From Streptomyces sp. CBMA291 (lineage in GTDB: Bacteria > Actinomycetota > Actinomycetes > Streptomycetales > Streptomycetaceae), in NCBI RefSeq assembly GCF_014596525.1, contig NZ_MSJP01000031.1, positions 1 to 64,000 of the forward strand: a stretch of DNA of 64,000 bases, in the 5' to 3' direction. Positions within the stretch are counted from its first letter, which is position 1. Each line of letters starts with the position of its first letter. Below, piece after piece: positions 56,075 through 64,000 of this stretch. A model generated the notes under the pieces. That model was not told the origin of the DNA. It searched no databases and worked only from the letters and a program-made list of their open reading frames with translations. Made by a program: the position numbers and the translations under genes.

Positions 56075-56168
56075 TCCCTTCGCCGGCATGACCCGGATCA
56101 GGTTCGTACGGTCGGAGGCCGTCCCAGCCTCCCTCTCAGCCCGGTACGTCCGGGCTCCCGCGAGTGCT
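56075..56168 (-). ncRNA. TPP (thi-box) riboswitch
   Basis: On the minus strand the conserved elements CGGGCTGAGAGGGAGGCT, GACGGCCTCCGACCG, and GAACCTGATCCGGGTCATGCC followed by GGCGAAGGGAGG match the thi-box aptamer. It ends about 15 nt before the thiO ATG, so control is probably by hiding the ribosome site (GGGAGGGG). Confidence 0.95.
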
Positions 56169-56169
56169 T

Positions 56170-56770
56170 TACGGCGCCAGACTAGCCCGCGCCACCGGGC
56201 GGCCACAGCCCCCGCCCCGGCCCTTGCCGCCCGGACGGCCACGGATGCCGTCCTGACCTCGCCGTGCGGGCGGCCACGGTTTCCGCCCTGGCCCCGCCGT
56301 ACGGGCGGCCACAGCCCCCCCCTGGCCGGGCCCTGCCGTCTGGATAGTCACAGTCCCCGTCCTGGCTTCGCCGTACTGTCGGTCATGGGTCCTGTCCTGG
56401 TCCTGCCGTCCGGACGGCCACAGCCCCCGCCGCGCTGACAGCCATGCATGCCGTCCCGCTCCTGCCGTGCGGATGCCACACATCCCGGCCAGGCCCCGCC
56501 CCCCCCGGACGGCCACAGCCCCCGGCCGGAGGCCCCGCCGCGCTGACAGCCATGCATGCCGTCCCGCTCCTGCCGTGCGGATGCCACACATCCCGGCCAG
56601 GCCCCGCCGCCCGGATGGCCACAGCCCCCGGCCAGAGGCCCCGCCGCCGGGACAGCCACGCATCCCGTCCCGGCCTCACCGCCCCGCCGGTCGCAGTCCC
56701 CGCCCTGGCCCTGCCCTCCCGGCGGCCCCGGCCCACTCCCGCCCCCGCCCCCGCCATCCTGACGAGGCGT
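56170..56770. repeat. Higher-order tandem repeat array between thiO and a flavoprotein gene
   Basis: About 600 bp of about 36-nt units (GCCGTCCGGACGGCCACAGC-like). A 108-nt higher-order period is visible: 76 nt at 56425-56500 recur exactly at 56533-56608, with a diverged third copy after 56633. Because the unit is a multiple of three, several frames stay open and give repeat peptides; none has a ribosome site or plausible product. Upstream promoters for the TPP leader (minus) and the flavoprotein (plus) flank it. Confidence 0.85.
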
Positions 56771-56790
56771 CAGATGCGTAAGGTGGACGG

Positions 56791-58005
56791 GTGAGCGAGC
56801 AGAAGCAGGATCAGCAGCACGTCGTGATCGTCGGCGCCGGAATGGCGGGCGTCCAGACCGCCGTCGCCCTGCGCGAGCAGGGCTTCACCGGCCCCGTGAC
56901 CCTCATCGGGGCCGAACCCCACCAGCCCTACGACCGGCCCCCGCTCTCCAAGGCGATCCTCCTCGGCAAGGCCGAGCACTCCGCCTTCGACGTCGACTTC
57001 GAGGCCCTCGGCGTCACCCTCCGCCTCGGCCTCGACGTCACCGCGCTGCGCCCCGGGGACCACGAGATCGACACCGAGGCGGGGCCCGTCGGCTACGACG
57101 TCCTCGTCGTCGCCACCGGTGCCCACCCCGTCACCCTGCCCGGCACCGAGGGCGTCCCCGGCGTCCATCTGCTGCGGACCCTCGACGACGCCGTCCGCCT
57201 CGGACCCGTCCTCGGAGCCCGCCGTGACGTCGTGGTCGTCGGCGCGGGCTGGATCGGCGCCGAGTTCGCCACCGCCGCCCGCGAGGCGGGCTGTGCCGTC
57301 ACCGTCGTCGAGGCCGCCGACCGCCCCCTCGCGGGCGCGCTGCCCGCCGAGGTCACCACCCCCATGGCCGAGTGGTACGGCGCCAGTGGCGCCGAACTCC
57401 TCCTCCACGCGCGCGTGGACCGCGTCGAACCCGGCCGGGTCGTCCTCGCCGACGGCCGCGTCCTGCCCGCCGACGCCGTCGTCGTCGGCATCGGCGCCCG
57501 CCCCGCCACCGGCTGGCTCGCCGGTTCCAGTATCGCCCTCGACCCCGACGGCGCCGTCACCGCCGACGACCGGCTGCGCACCTCCCTGCCCGACGTGTAC
57601 GCCGTCGGCGACTGCGCCTCCTTCCCCTCCGCCCGCTACGGCGAGCGCCTCCTCGTCCACCACTGGGACAACGCCCTCCAGGGCCCCCGCACCGTCGCCG
57701 CCGCGATCACCGGCACCGATCCGGGACCGTACGACCCCGTCCCGTACTTCTGGTCCGAGCAGTTCGGGCGCTTCGTCCAGTACGCCGGTCACCACGCCCA
57801 CGCCGACGAACTGCTCTGGCGCGGCGACCCGGCCGACCCGGCCTGGTCCGTGCTCTGGCTGCGCGCCGGGGTCCCTGTCGCCCTCCTCGCCGTCGGACGC
57901 CCCCGCGACCTCGCCCAGGGCCGCAGGCTCGTCGAGGCCGCCACCCCGCTCGATCCCGCCCGCGCGGCCGACCCGGCCGTCCCCCTGAAGGCGGCGGTCA
58001 GGTAG
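56791..58005 (+). CDS. FAD-dependent pyridine nucleotide reductase (ferredoxin reductase-like)
   Basis: 404 residues from GTG 56791. FAD-binding VVIVGAGMAGVQTAVALREQG, YDRPPLSKAILLG, second Rossmann motif VVVVGAGWIGAEFATAAREAG near 150, and TSLPDVYAVGDCASFP near 270. The closest relatives are putidaredoxin-reductase-type enzymes that reduce a ferredoxin with NAD(P)H. No ferredoxin gene adjoins it. TAAGGT 6 nt before the GTG suggests a leaderless mRNA. Confidence 0.88.
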   Translation: MSEQKQDQQHVVIVGAGMAGVQTAVALREQGFTGPVTLIGAEPHQPYDRPPLSKAILLGKAEHSAFDVDFEALGVTLRLGLDVTALRPGDHEIDTEAGPVGYDVLVVATGAHPVTLPGTEGVPGVHLLRTLDDAVRLGPVLGARRDVVVVGAGWIGAEFATAAREAGCAVTVVEAADRPLAGALPAEVTTPMAEWYGASGAELLLHARVDRVEPGRVVLADGRVLPADAVVVGIGARPATGWLAGSSIALDPDGAVTADDRLRTSLPDVYAVGDCASFPSARYGERLLVHHWDNALQGPRTVAAAITGTDPGPYDPVPYFWSEQFGRFVQYAGHHAHADELLWRGDPADPAWSVLWLRAGVPVALLAVGRPRDLAQGRRLVEAATPLDPARAADPAVPLKAAVR

Positions 58006-58048
58006 GGCCCGACTACCGGCTGTCAGTCCGGGATGGCAGGCTTGTCCC

Positions 58049-58414
58049 GTGACCGAGATTGACGTAAAGATCGATGCGCTCGTCCCCGCCTGGCTCTACG
58101 TGCCCGATATCGCGGAGATGTTCGACGTCGAGGTGACGCGCGTACGGCAGCTGATCAAGGAAGGCCAGCTCATCGCCGTACGCCGTGGCGAGAACAATGC
58201 CCTTCAGATCCCCGCCGCTTTCATCCAGGGCGACCGGATCGTCAAGGGACTCGTCGGCACCCTGACGCTCCTGCGGGACGACGGCTTCACCGACGAGGAA
58301 ATGCTGGAGTGGCTCTTCACTCCGGACGAGAGCCTGCCCGGCACGCCCGTGCAGGCCCTCGGCGAGAACCGCGGCACGGAGGTGAAGCGCCGGGCCCAGG
58401 CGCTCGCCGTCTGA
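58049..58414 (+). CDS. Rv2175c-type winged helix-turn-helix DNA-binding protein
   Basis: 121 residues from GTG 58049. It aligns along its length with the Rv2175c family: VPDIAEMFDVEVTRVRQLIKEGQL (wHTH), AVRRGENNALQIPAAF, TLTLLRDDGFTDEEMLEWLFTPDESL. In M. tuberculosis Rv2175c binds DNA and is phosphorylated by PknL. This version lacks the N-terminal extension that carries the mycobacterial phospho-threonine. It is 43 nt after the flavoprotein gene. Confidence 0.88.
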   Translation: MTEIDVKIDALVPAWLYVPDIAEMFDVEVTRVRQLIKEGQLIAVRRGENNALQIPAAFIQGDRIVKGLVGTLTLLRDDGFTDEEMLEWLFTPDESLPGTPVQALGENRGTEVKRRAQALAV

Positions 58415-58445
58415 CCCGGCACCGAAGACACCACCAGCGGGTGTC

Positions 58446-58479
58446 GCGGCGCCCGGCCCCACCGAGGGCCGGGCGCCGC
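58446..58479 (+). terminator. Hairpin before thiE
   Basis: A 14-bp perfect stem (58446-58459 with 58466-58479), 31 nt after the Rv2175c-type gene. No U-tract. It is not a thi-box. Confidence 0.65.
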
Positions 58480-58510
58480 GCCCCCGCGCCACCGACGGGG
58501 GGACCCATCC

Positions 58511-59182
58511 ATGCCCACGCCTCGTGAGCAGCTCGCCGACGCCCGGCTCTATCTGTGCACCGACGCCCGGAAGCGCCAGGGCGACCTGCCCGCCTTCCTC
58601 GACGCGGTGCTCTCCTCAGGCGTCGACATCGTCCAGCTCCGCGACAAGGGCATGGAGGCGGGCGAGGAGCTGGAGCACCTCGCCGTCCTCGCCGACGCCG
58701 TCCGCCGCCACGGCAGGCTCCTCGCCGTCAACGACCGGGCCGACGTCGCCCACGCCATCGGCTCCGACGTGCTCCACCTCGGCCAGGGCGACCTGCCCGT
58801 GCCCGCCGCCCGCGCGATCCTCGGCGACCGGGTCCTGATCGGCCGCTCCTGCCACGCCGAGGACGAGGTGGCGGCCGCCGCCGCCGAGCCGGGCGTCGAC
58901 TACTTCTGCACCGGCCCCTGCTGGCCCACCCCCACCAAGCCCGGCCGGTACGCGCCGGGACTCGGCCTCGTGCGGTACGCGGCGGGGCTGGCCCAGGACC
59001 GGCCCTGGTTCGCCATCGGCGGCATCGACGCGAACAATCTCGACGAGGTCCTGGACGCGGGCGCCCGCCGGATCGTCGTCGTCCGCGCGATCACCGAGGC
59101 CGAGGACCCGGCCGCCGCCACCGCCGCCCTCGCCCGCCGGATCAGGGAGCGCACCCCGCACCCGGCCCCGACCGGAAGCTGA
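58511..59182 (+). CDS. thiE: Thiamin-phosphate synthase
   Basis: 223 residues from ATG 58511 (GGGGGGA upstream). TIM-barrel landmarks: IVQLRDKGM near residue 41, [11 protein letters not shown] near 75, [23 protein letters not shown] near 135-150 and [14 protein letters not shown] near 170. It joins the pyrimidine diphosphate and thiazole phosphate to thiamin phosphate. It is separated from thiOSG and has no TPP riboswitch of its own visible. Confidence 0.93.
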   Translation: MPTPREQLADARLYLCTDARKRQGDLPAFLDAVLSSGVDIVQLRDKGMEAGEELEHLAVLADAVRRHGRLLAVNDRADVAHAIGSDVLHLGQGDLPVPAARAILGDRVLIGRSCHAEDEVAAAAAEPGVDYFCTGPCWPTPTKPGRYAPGLGLVRYAAGLAQDRPWFAIGGIDANNLDEVLDAGARRIVVVRAITEAEDPAAATAALARRIRERTPHPAPTGS

Positions 59183-59390
59183 CCGGCCCGCCCCGCCCCG
59201 GCTCCGGCCGACCAGCCGACCTGCACCCGGCCCCCGCCGGAAGCCTGACCCGCCAAGCCCCCGCCGGGACCGCGCGCACCACGGCCCGCCCCCTGGCGGA
59301 CACCCGCGCGACACGCCCGAGTGTCCAAAAACATGTCCATCTGTCGGACGTGGTGTACGCCGCCCGCCGGACCCCGTCTAACCTGCCCGT

Positions 59391-60308
59391 ATGGCCCTTG
59401 GTACCGCTTCCGTCCGATCGGACCGTGCCCGCACGGTCCGCGAGATCCTCGCTTCCGGTGGCACGTCGTACTCCTTCGAGTTCTTCGCGCCGCGGACCGA
59501 GAAGGGCGAGCAGGTCCTCTGGAACACGATGCGCCGGGTCGAGGCGGTCGGCCCCAGCTTCGTCTCCGTGACCTACGGAGCCGGCGGCTCCACCCGCGGC
59601 GGCACCGTGAAGGCGACCCAGAAGATCGCCTCGGACAGCACGCTCACCCCGGTCGCCCACCTCACCGCCGTCGACCACTCCGTCGCCGAGCTGCGCAACA
59701 TCCTGGGCCAGTACGCCGACGCGGGCATCCGCAACATGCTCGCCGTCCGCGGCGACCCGCCCGGCGATCCGCTGGGCGAGTGGGTCGAGCACCCCGAGGG
59801 CGTCCGCTACGCGGCCGATCTCGTACGGCTCATCAAGGAGTCGGGAGACTTCTGCGTCGGCGTCGCCGCCTTCCCCGAGATGCACCCCCGCTCCACCGAC
59901 TGGGACACCGACATCCGGCACTTCGTGGCCAAGTGCCGCGCGGGCGCGGACTACGCCATCACCCAGATGTTCTTCGACCCGGAGAACTATCTGCGCCTGC
60001 GCGACAGCGTCGCCAAGGCGGGCTGCGAGACCCCGATCATCCCCGAGGTCATGCCCGTCGTGAACGTGAAGACCCTCGACCGGCTCCCCCAGTTGAGCAA
60101 CGCGCACTTCCCCGCGGACGTGAAAGAGCGGATCCTCGCCGTCAAGGACGATCCCGCCGCTGTACGCTCCATCGGTATCGAGTTCGCGACGGAGTTCTGC
60201 GCGCGGCTGCTCTCCGAGGGTGTCCCCGGACTGCACTTCATCACGCTGAACAGCTCCACCGCGACACTGGAGATCTACGAGAATCTCGGACTGCACCAGC
60301 AGTCGTGA
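59391..60308 (+). CDS. metF: 5,10-methylenetetrahydrofolate reductase
   Basis: 305 residues from ATG 59391. MetF/MTHFR TIM-barrel: [17 protein letters not shown] near residue 28, [15 protein letters not shown] near 58, [12 protein letters not shown] near 118, [13 protein letters not shown] near 187. It makes methyl-THF for methionine synthesis, linking to the SAM-controlled gene at 14.8 kb. TAACCT 7 nt before the ATG suggests a leaderless transcript. The 208-bp upstream gap holds no other clear feature. Confidence 0.94.
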   Translation: MALGTASVRSDRARTVREILASGGTSYSFEFFAPRTEKGEQVLWNTMRRVEAVGPSFVSVTYGAGGSTRGGTVKATQKIASDSTLTPVAHLTAVDHSVAELRNILGQYADAGIRNMLAVRGDPPGDPLGEWVEHPEGVRYAADLVRLIKESGDFCVGVAAFPEMHPRSTDWDTDIRHFVAKCRAGADYAITQMFFDPENYLRLRDSVAKAGCETPIIPEVMPVVNVKTLDRLPQLSNAHFPADVKERILAVKDDPAAVRSIGIEFATEFCARLLSEGVPGLHFITLNSSTATLEIYENLGLHQQS

Positions 60309-60361
60309 CCGGTCGTACCCGCCCCGACCCGCGGCGGTGACCGTGAGAGGGGCGGCGGGGC

Positions 60362-61216
60362 ATGGGGTGGACGGTCCTCTACATCGCGTTCGGCGTGGTC
60401 GCGCTGTGGCTGCTGGGGGAGGTGCTCCTCCAGTACAAGGCACGACTGCGCTGGCGAGTTCTCGCCTTCTGCGGCTTCCTCGGCGTCGTCCTCGGCGTGC
60501 TGCTCCCCTCGATCCTGGTCATCATCGTCGGCGCGATCGCCTTCGCCGTCGGCCAGACCTATGTGACGCTCTCCTTCCGCCGGGGCTTCTCCACCGGCTG
60601 GGCGATCGGCGGCAGCCCCGGCGCGAGCCGCCGCCGCAAGGCCGGCCGCCCCGCCCGCGGCGGCCCCACCCTGGAGGTCACCGAGGTCTCCTACGACGCC
60701 GCGGACACCCCGTACGAGACCGGTGACGGAACCCCCGCACCGGTCGCCGCCGAGACCACCGCGGTCTACGAGCCCCTGCCGATGCCCGACGAGACGGGCC
60801 AGTACGGCGTCTACGGCGGCCACCCCCAGGCCCACACCCAGCCCCACCCGCAGGCCCACCTCCAGGACCCCGCGCCCGGCCACGAGACCGGCACCGAGGC
60901 CCCCACGGGATACGAGACCCCGGCCTACGACCCCTACGCCCCGGGCTACGACCAGCAGCAGCCCGTCTACGGCTACGACACCACCGGCCCCCAGCAGTAC
61001 GCCGCCTACTCGGACCCGTACATCGGCACGAGCCCGGACGCCCAGTCGTACGAGAACTACTACGGCGACCCGTACGCCCCCTCGTACACCTACGACACGC
61101 CGCCCGGCGGCGTCTGGGTCCCGCAGCAGCGCGACACCGAACAGGCCCCTCAGCAGCAGACCCCCCAGCCCTACGGCCAGGGCCCGCACCCGGACGACCA
61201 GCAGTACCGGTACTGA
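60362..61216 (+). CDS. Membrane protein with long Tyr/Gln/Pro-rich tail
   Basis: 284 residues from ATG 60362 with GAGGGG upstream. Residues 1-25 and 32-65 form two or three membrane helices (VLYIAFGVVALWLLGEVLL; FLGVVLGVLLPSILVIIVG). A basic segment (SRRRKAGRPARGG) precedes about 185 residues of low complexity with many Tyr, Gln, Pro and Gly (YDPYAPGYDQQQPVYGYD). No family is recognised. The tail is probably cytoplasmic and disordered. It is 53 nt after metF and may be cotranscribed. Confidence 0.8.
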   Translation: MGWTVLYIAFGVVALWLLGEVLLQYKARLRWRVLAFCGFLGVVLGVLLPSILVIIVGAIAFAVGQTYVTLSFRRGFSTGWAIGGSPGASRRRKAGRPARGGPTLEVTEVSYDAADTPYETGDGTPAPVAAETTAVYEPLPMPDETGQYGVYGGHPQAHTQPHPQAHLQDPAPGHETGTEAPTGYETPAYDPYAPGYDQQQPVYGYDTTGPQQYAAYSDPYIGTSPDAQSYENYYGDPYAPSYTYDTPPGGVWVPQQRDTEQAPQQQTPQPYGQGPHPDDQQYRY

Positions 61217-61319
61217 CCCGTTCTGATCGGTGCCGAGTATCGGAACCGACTGGAACCGACCAGAACTGACCGGTATGGAGCGGAGGCCGGGGATCACCCG
61301 GCCCCCGCCCCCCGGCGCC

Positions 61320-62741
61320 TCACCGAGAGCCGCGGAAGTCCGCGCCCTCCACGATCAGCCCCGCCACGAGCGCCCCCGACATCCCCGCGTGGGCCAGCCC
61401 GCCCCCCGGGTGGGACCAGCCGCCCGCGAACCAGAGCCCCGGCAGCGGCGCACGGTTGTCGGCGGGCAGCAGCAGCCCCCGCGCCCCCGCGAGCGCGGGC
61501 CCCGGCACCTCGGCGGCGCCGGTCTCCCGCCGTACGTCCTCCGGAGTGCGCACCCGTCGCCACAGCAGCCGCTCCGCGAGCCCGGGGACCGCCTCCCCGG
61601 CCGCCTCCACCATCCGGTCGGCGATCGCCTCCGCGTCCGGCGCGGGCAGCCGGACGGTCGCCGTGACCGTCACCGACTCGTGCTCCGCGTCCGGTCGCAG
61701 CGCCGGATCGTCCGGGCGCAGCACCGTCACCGTCGGCCGCTCCCCGGCCGCGTGCACGACCGTGCGGTGCGCCGCCGACGCCTCCCGGGGGCCGCGCAGG
61801 GCCAGACACACCGTCACCCGGCCCGTCCCCACCGTCTGATGACGCGGCGGCTCGCCACCCGCGAGGACCCCGTCCCGGTGGAGCGCGGGCACCGGTGCCC
61901 CCGCCACCACATGATCGGCCTCGACCGTGGCGCCCCCGGCGAGCCGGACGCCCGCCGCCCGCCCGTCCCGCTCCAGGACCTCCTCGACGGGCGAGTCGAA
62001 CACGAACTCCACCCGCCGCTTCCGGCACCGCTCGTACACCGCGTCGGCCAGCGCCCGCAGCCCCCCGGCCACGTACCAGCTGCCGAAGGTCTGCTCCATG
62101 TACGGCAGGACGGCCGCCGCCGCCGGGGCGGTGACCGGGTCGAAGCCGTAGCTCCACGCGTACCCGTCGAGCAGCGCCGCCAGCCGGGGATCGCGCAGCT
62201 CCCGCTCCCCGATCCGGGCGAGCGTCGTCGTCGGGCGCCGCAGGAACCCCGCCTTCGGCGCCGGATACGGGTCGGCGGGCGGCGCCCCCGGCTCCCTCGG
62301 CTGCGGCTCTTCGAGCAGCGGACGGCGGGTGCGGTCCCAGGCCTCGCGGGCCCGTACCAGGAAGGCGCCCCAGCGCTCTCCCGCGCCCGCGCCGAGGGCC
62401 GCGTCCAGGGCGGCGACCGTACCGGCGCGGGAGGCGTTCGGCAGATCCACCCGGGTGCCGTCGGCGAAGACATGACGGCTCGCCGGATCGACCTGCGTCA
62501 GCGTGACGCACTCCTCCAGCGGCTCCTTGCCCGTCTTCACGAACAGGTCCCGGTAGACGGCGGGCAGATGCAGCAGCCCCGGCCCCGTGTCGAAGGCGAA
62601 CCCGTCCCGCTCGTACCGGCCGACCGCCCCGCCGTACGTCCCGTTCCGCTCGTACACCGTCACCCGGTGGCCCGCCACGGCCAGTCGCGCCGCCGCCGCC
62701 ATGGCGCCGAGTCCCGCGCCGATCACCACAATCCGTGCCAT
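61320..62741 (-). CDS. Phytoene desaturase/carotenoid isomerase-like FAD oxidoreductase
   Basis: 473 residues from ATG 62741. FAD-binding IVVIGAGLGAMAAAARLAVAG and the adjacent VYERNGTYGGAVGRYERDGFAFDTGP are typical of CrtI-like enzymes. The C-terminal GLWFAGGWSHPGGGLAHAGMSG matches the second CrtI signature. No other carotenoid gene is near, so substrate and reaction are open. TAGGCT 7 nt before the ATG suggests a leaderless mRNA. Confidence 0.85.
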   Translation of the reverse strand: MARIVVIGAGLGAMAAAARLAVAGHRVTVYERNGTYGGAVGRYERDGFAFDTGPGLLHLPAVYRDLFVKTGKEPLEECVTLTQVDPASRHVFADGTRVDLPNASRAGTVAALDAALGAGAGERWGAFLVRAREAWDRTRRPLLEEPQPREPGAPPADPYPAPKAGFLRRPTTTLARIGERELRDPRLAALLDGYAWSYGFDPVTAPAAAAVLPYMEQTFGSWYVAGGLRALADAVYERCRKRRVEFVFDSPVEEVLERDGRAAGVRLAGGATVEADHVVAGAPVPALHRDGVLAGGEPPRHQTVGTGRVTVCLALRGPREASAAHRTVVHAAGERPTVTVLRPDDPALRPDAEHESVTVTATVRLPAPDAEAIADRMVEAAGEAVPGLAERLLWRRVRTPEDVRRETGAAEVPGPALAGARGLLLPADNRAPLPGLWFAGGWSHPGGGLAHAGMSGALVAGLIVEGADFRGSR

Positions 62742-62784
62742 GCCGGCGAGCCTATCCGGCCCGCCGGGGGCGCGAACCGGCCGG

Positions 62785-63432
62785 TCAGAAGTGCTCGGAG
62801 CCATCCCCGGACGGCGGCCGGTCCCGGGCCCTGGCAGCCGCTCCGGCGAGCCGCCGCTCCTCGCTCCGCTGCGACCTGCGGCGCAGAAAACGACGGATCC
62901 GGCCCGCGAGGAAGACGAGTATCGCCAGACCGAGGGCGAGCAGCAGCCCCGCCGCCACCGCCGCCGCCACCGGGTGGAAGACCGCGAAGGTGACGAGCCC
63001 CGCCACCCCCAGATCCTCCGCCAGGCTCAGCACCACATTGGAGAACGGCTCGGGCGAGGTGTTGACCGCCATCCGCGTCCCCGCCTTGACCGCATGGCTC
63101 AACAGCGCCGTCGAACCGCCGATCGCCCCCGCCGCCAGCTCGGGGAGCGAGCCGCTCTGCCCGGCGAGCAGCGCCCCGACCACGGCCCCCGCGACCGGCC
63201 GGATCACCGTGTGGACGGCATCCCAGACCGAGTCGACGTACGGGATCTTGTCCGCCACCGCCTCGCACAGGAAGAGCACCCCGGCGACGACGAGGACATC
63301 GGTGCGCTGAAGGGAAGCGGGCACCTCGTCGGTCAGCCCGGTCACGCCGAAGACGCCGAAAAGCAGTACCACCGCGTACGCGTTGATCCCGCTCGCCCAG
63401 CCGCTGGTGAACACCAGGGGAAGTACCGCCAT
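62785..63432 (-). CDS. DUF4126 membrane protein
   Basis: 215 residues from ATG 63432. Helices near residues 3-30, 45-65, 80-100, 110-125 and 145-175. FTSGWASGINAYAVVLLFGV at the N-terminus and EAVADKIPYVDSVWDAVHTVIRP match DUF4126. A basic C-terminal tail (GRIRRFLRRRSQRSEERR) follows. Function unknown. TACCAT 7 nt before the ATG suggests a leaderless mRNA. Longer frames to 63651 cross the promoter region and are rejected. Confidence 0.85.
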   Translation of the reverse strand: MAVLPLVFTSGWASGINAYAVVLLFGVFGVTGLTDEVPASLQRTDVLVVAGVLFLCEAVADKIPYVDSVWDAVHTVIRPVAGAVVGALLAGQSGSLPELAAGAIGGSTALLSHAVKAGTRMAVNTSPEPFSNVVLSLAEDLGVAGLVTFAVFHPVAAAVAAGLLLALGLAILVFLAGRIRRFLRRRSQRSEERRLAGAAARARDRPPSGDGSEHF

Positions 63433-63611
63433 GCGGGCGATGGTAGCCAGCCCTGAGTATCCGTACCTAGAGGACGAGATGAGTAGGCGCGCGGATGGGC
63501 GAGGGAGGGCCCGGGGGAGAGAGTGGAGCCCACGGAAGGGGCGCGGCTCCGGAACCGCCGGCACGGGGCTGCGGAACGGGGCCGCGCACCTGCCGTCACG
63601 GGGGAGTGCCG

Positions 63612-63664
63612 GAAGGCCGGTGTCGTGGGGCTCGGGGGGATCGAGCCCCACGACACCGGCCTTC
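63612..63664 (-). terminator. Very long perfect hairpin
   Basis: A 23-bp perfect stem (63612-63634 with 63642-63664) and 7-nt loop. It lies about 200 nt after the stop of the minus-strand TetR-like gene and upstream of the DUF4126 gene, so it most likely ends TetR transcription. Confidence 0.85.
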
Positions 63665-63863
63665 TCGGCGTTCCTGTACGGCCTCCCTGACGTTCCTGTA
63701 CGGGCCTTCCCGGCGCTGCTGTAGGGGCTTCCGGCGCCGCTGTACGGGACCTCCCGGCCCGGACGCCGCTGTGCGGGCTTTCCCGACGCTGCCGTACGGG
63801 CTTTCCCGGAGGCTTCCGCGCAGGTGTCTCCCGACGTTGCTGTACGGGTTTTCTTTCCCGGTC
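63665..63863. repeat. Intergenic degenerate tandem-repeat region
   Basis: Seven or so imperfect 24-33-nt units of the type CTGTACGGGCTTTCCCGACG between the hairpin at 63612-63664 and the stop of the TetR-like gene. No gene is seen. Confidence 0.65.
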
Positions 63864-64000
63864 TCAGCGCCCGCCGACCCGGCCGTGCAGGAGCCGGGAG
63901 AGGGCGGCGTGGACGTCGTCGAGGGAGCGTTCGCTCTGGAAGGCCTTCCAGTCCAGGGCCGCCACGAGCACCATCCCGACCAGCGCCGCCGCCGTCAGCT
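63864..64000 (-). CDS. C-terminal end of a probable TetR-family regulator
   Basis: Only the last 44 codons are in the window, ending at 63864. The visible segment (LVGMVLVAALDWKAFQSERS then LDDVHAALSRLLHGRVGGR) looks like the last helices of a TetR regulator ligand domain. The DNA-binding half is outside the window, so the family call is tentative. Confidence 0.45.
   Translation of the reverse strand, partial: LTAAALVGMVLVAALDWKAFQSERSLDDVHAALSRLLHGRVGGR

Noticed and set aside
56169..56663. 164-codon frame with repeated CGIRTAGAGRHAWLSARRG-like segments
   Set aside because: Its periodicity comes from the 36-nt DNA repeat, other frames are also open, there is no ribosome site, and it runs into the TPP riboswitch leader.
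58415..58510. Possible TPP riboswitch before thiE
   Set aside because: The CTGAGA and ACCTGATC elements are missing; only a GC hairpin is present.

Overview
This window is chromosomal DNA of a Streptomyces or close relative. The base composition is very GC-rich with strong third-position GC bias, GTG starts are common, promoter-like -10 hexamers fit TAnnnT, and the gene content is a core actinobacterial block. No IS element, prophage, CRISPR array, tRNA or rRNA gene was seen. About 58 protein genes were assigned, two of them cut by the window edges.

Layout. 0-3.5 kb: the N-terminal part of a secreted or membrane protein, a 68-residue small ORF, an adenosine-kinase-type PfkB kinase (adoK) and a cysteine desulfurase fused to a TusA-like domain. 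3.8-13.3 kb: the respiratory bcc-aa3 supercomplex, ctaC-ctaD-ctaF and ctaE-qcrC-qcrA-qcrB, with an L,D-transpeptidase and a degenerate receiver protein between the two halves. 13.3-24.2 kb: trpD; a SAM-IV riboswitch with a terminator and mini-ORF ahead of a class V aminotransferase; an Lrp-type ligand domain coupled to a rhomboid protease; a zinc-ribbon protein; an NYN-domain protein; two tandem NlpC/P60 hydrolases; an HExxH lipoprotein; a Na/Pi cotransporter. 24.3-39.2 kb: cell-envelope lipid and glycan genes (DUF2079, GT87, PimB-type GT4, FadD, lysophospholipid-type acyltransferase), an SRPBCC protein, a degenerate ArsA-like ATPase, and the SCO2127-glkA pair. 39.2-51.5 kb: a MacRS-type two-component system, a D-2-hydroxyacid dehydrogenase, trpL-trpE(G), an amidase with C-terminal repeats, aroH, bfd/bfr under a likely iron box, a sulfite-oxidase-fold protein and endonuclease IV. 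51.5-64 kb: a PknL-type PASTA kinase, thiG-thiS-thiO under a TPP riboswitch, a ferredoxin-reductase-like flavoprotein, an Rv2175c-type DNA-binding protein, thiE, metF, a Tyr/Gln/Pro-rich membrane protein, a phytoene-desaturase-like flavoprotein, a DUF4126 membrane protein and the C-terminus of a probable TetR regulator.

Gene order and families match, gene by gene, the Mycobacterium tuberculosis segment around Rv2172c-Rv2202c as I remember it (metF, Rv2175c, pknL, aroG, acyltransferase, ArsA-like, SRPBCC, fadD15, pimB', NlpC/P60, trpD, qcrBAC-ctaE, ctaF, ctaC, adoK). The window is therefore largely an ancient conserved chromosomal block rather than an island.

The least explained parts are (i) several intergenic regions filled with degenerate GC-rich tandem repeats, one of them with a 108-nt higher-order unit; (ii) about fifteen genes with a TAnnnT hexamer 6-8 nt before the start codon, which suggests widespread leaderless mRNAs; (iii) the layered SAM-IV/terminator/mini-ORF leader; (iv) the small peptide gene beside the truncated secreted protein at the left edge.
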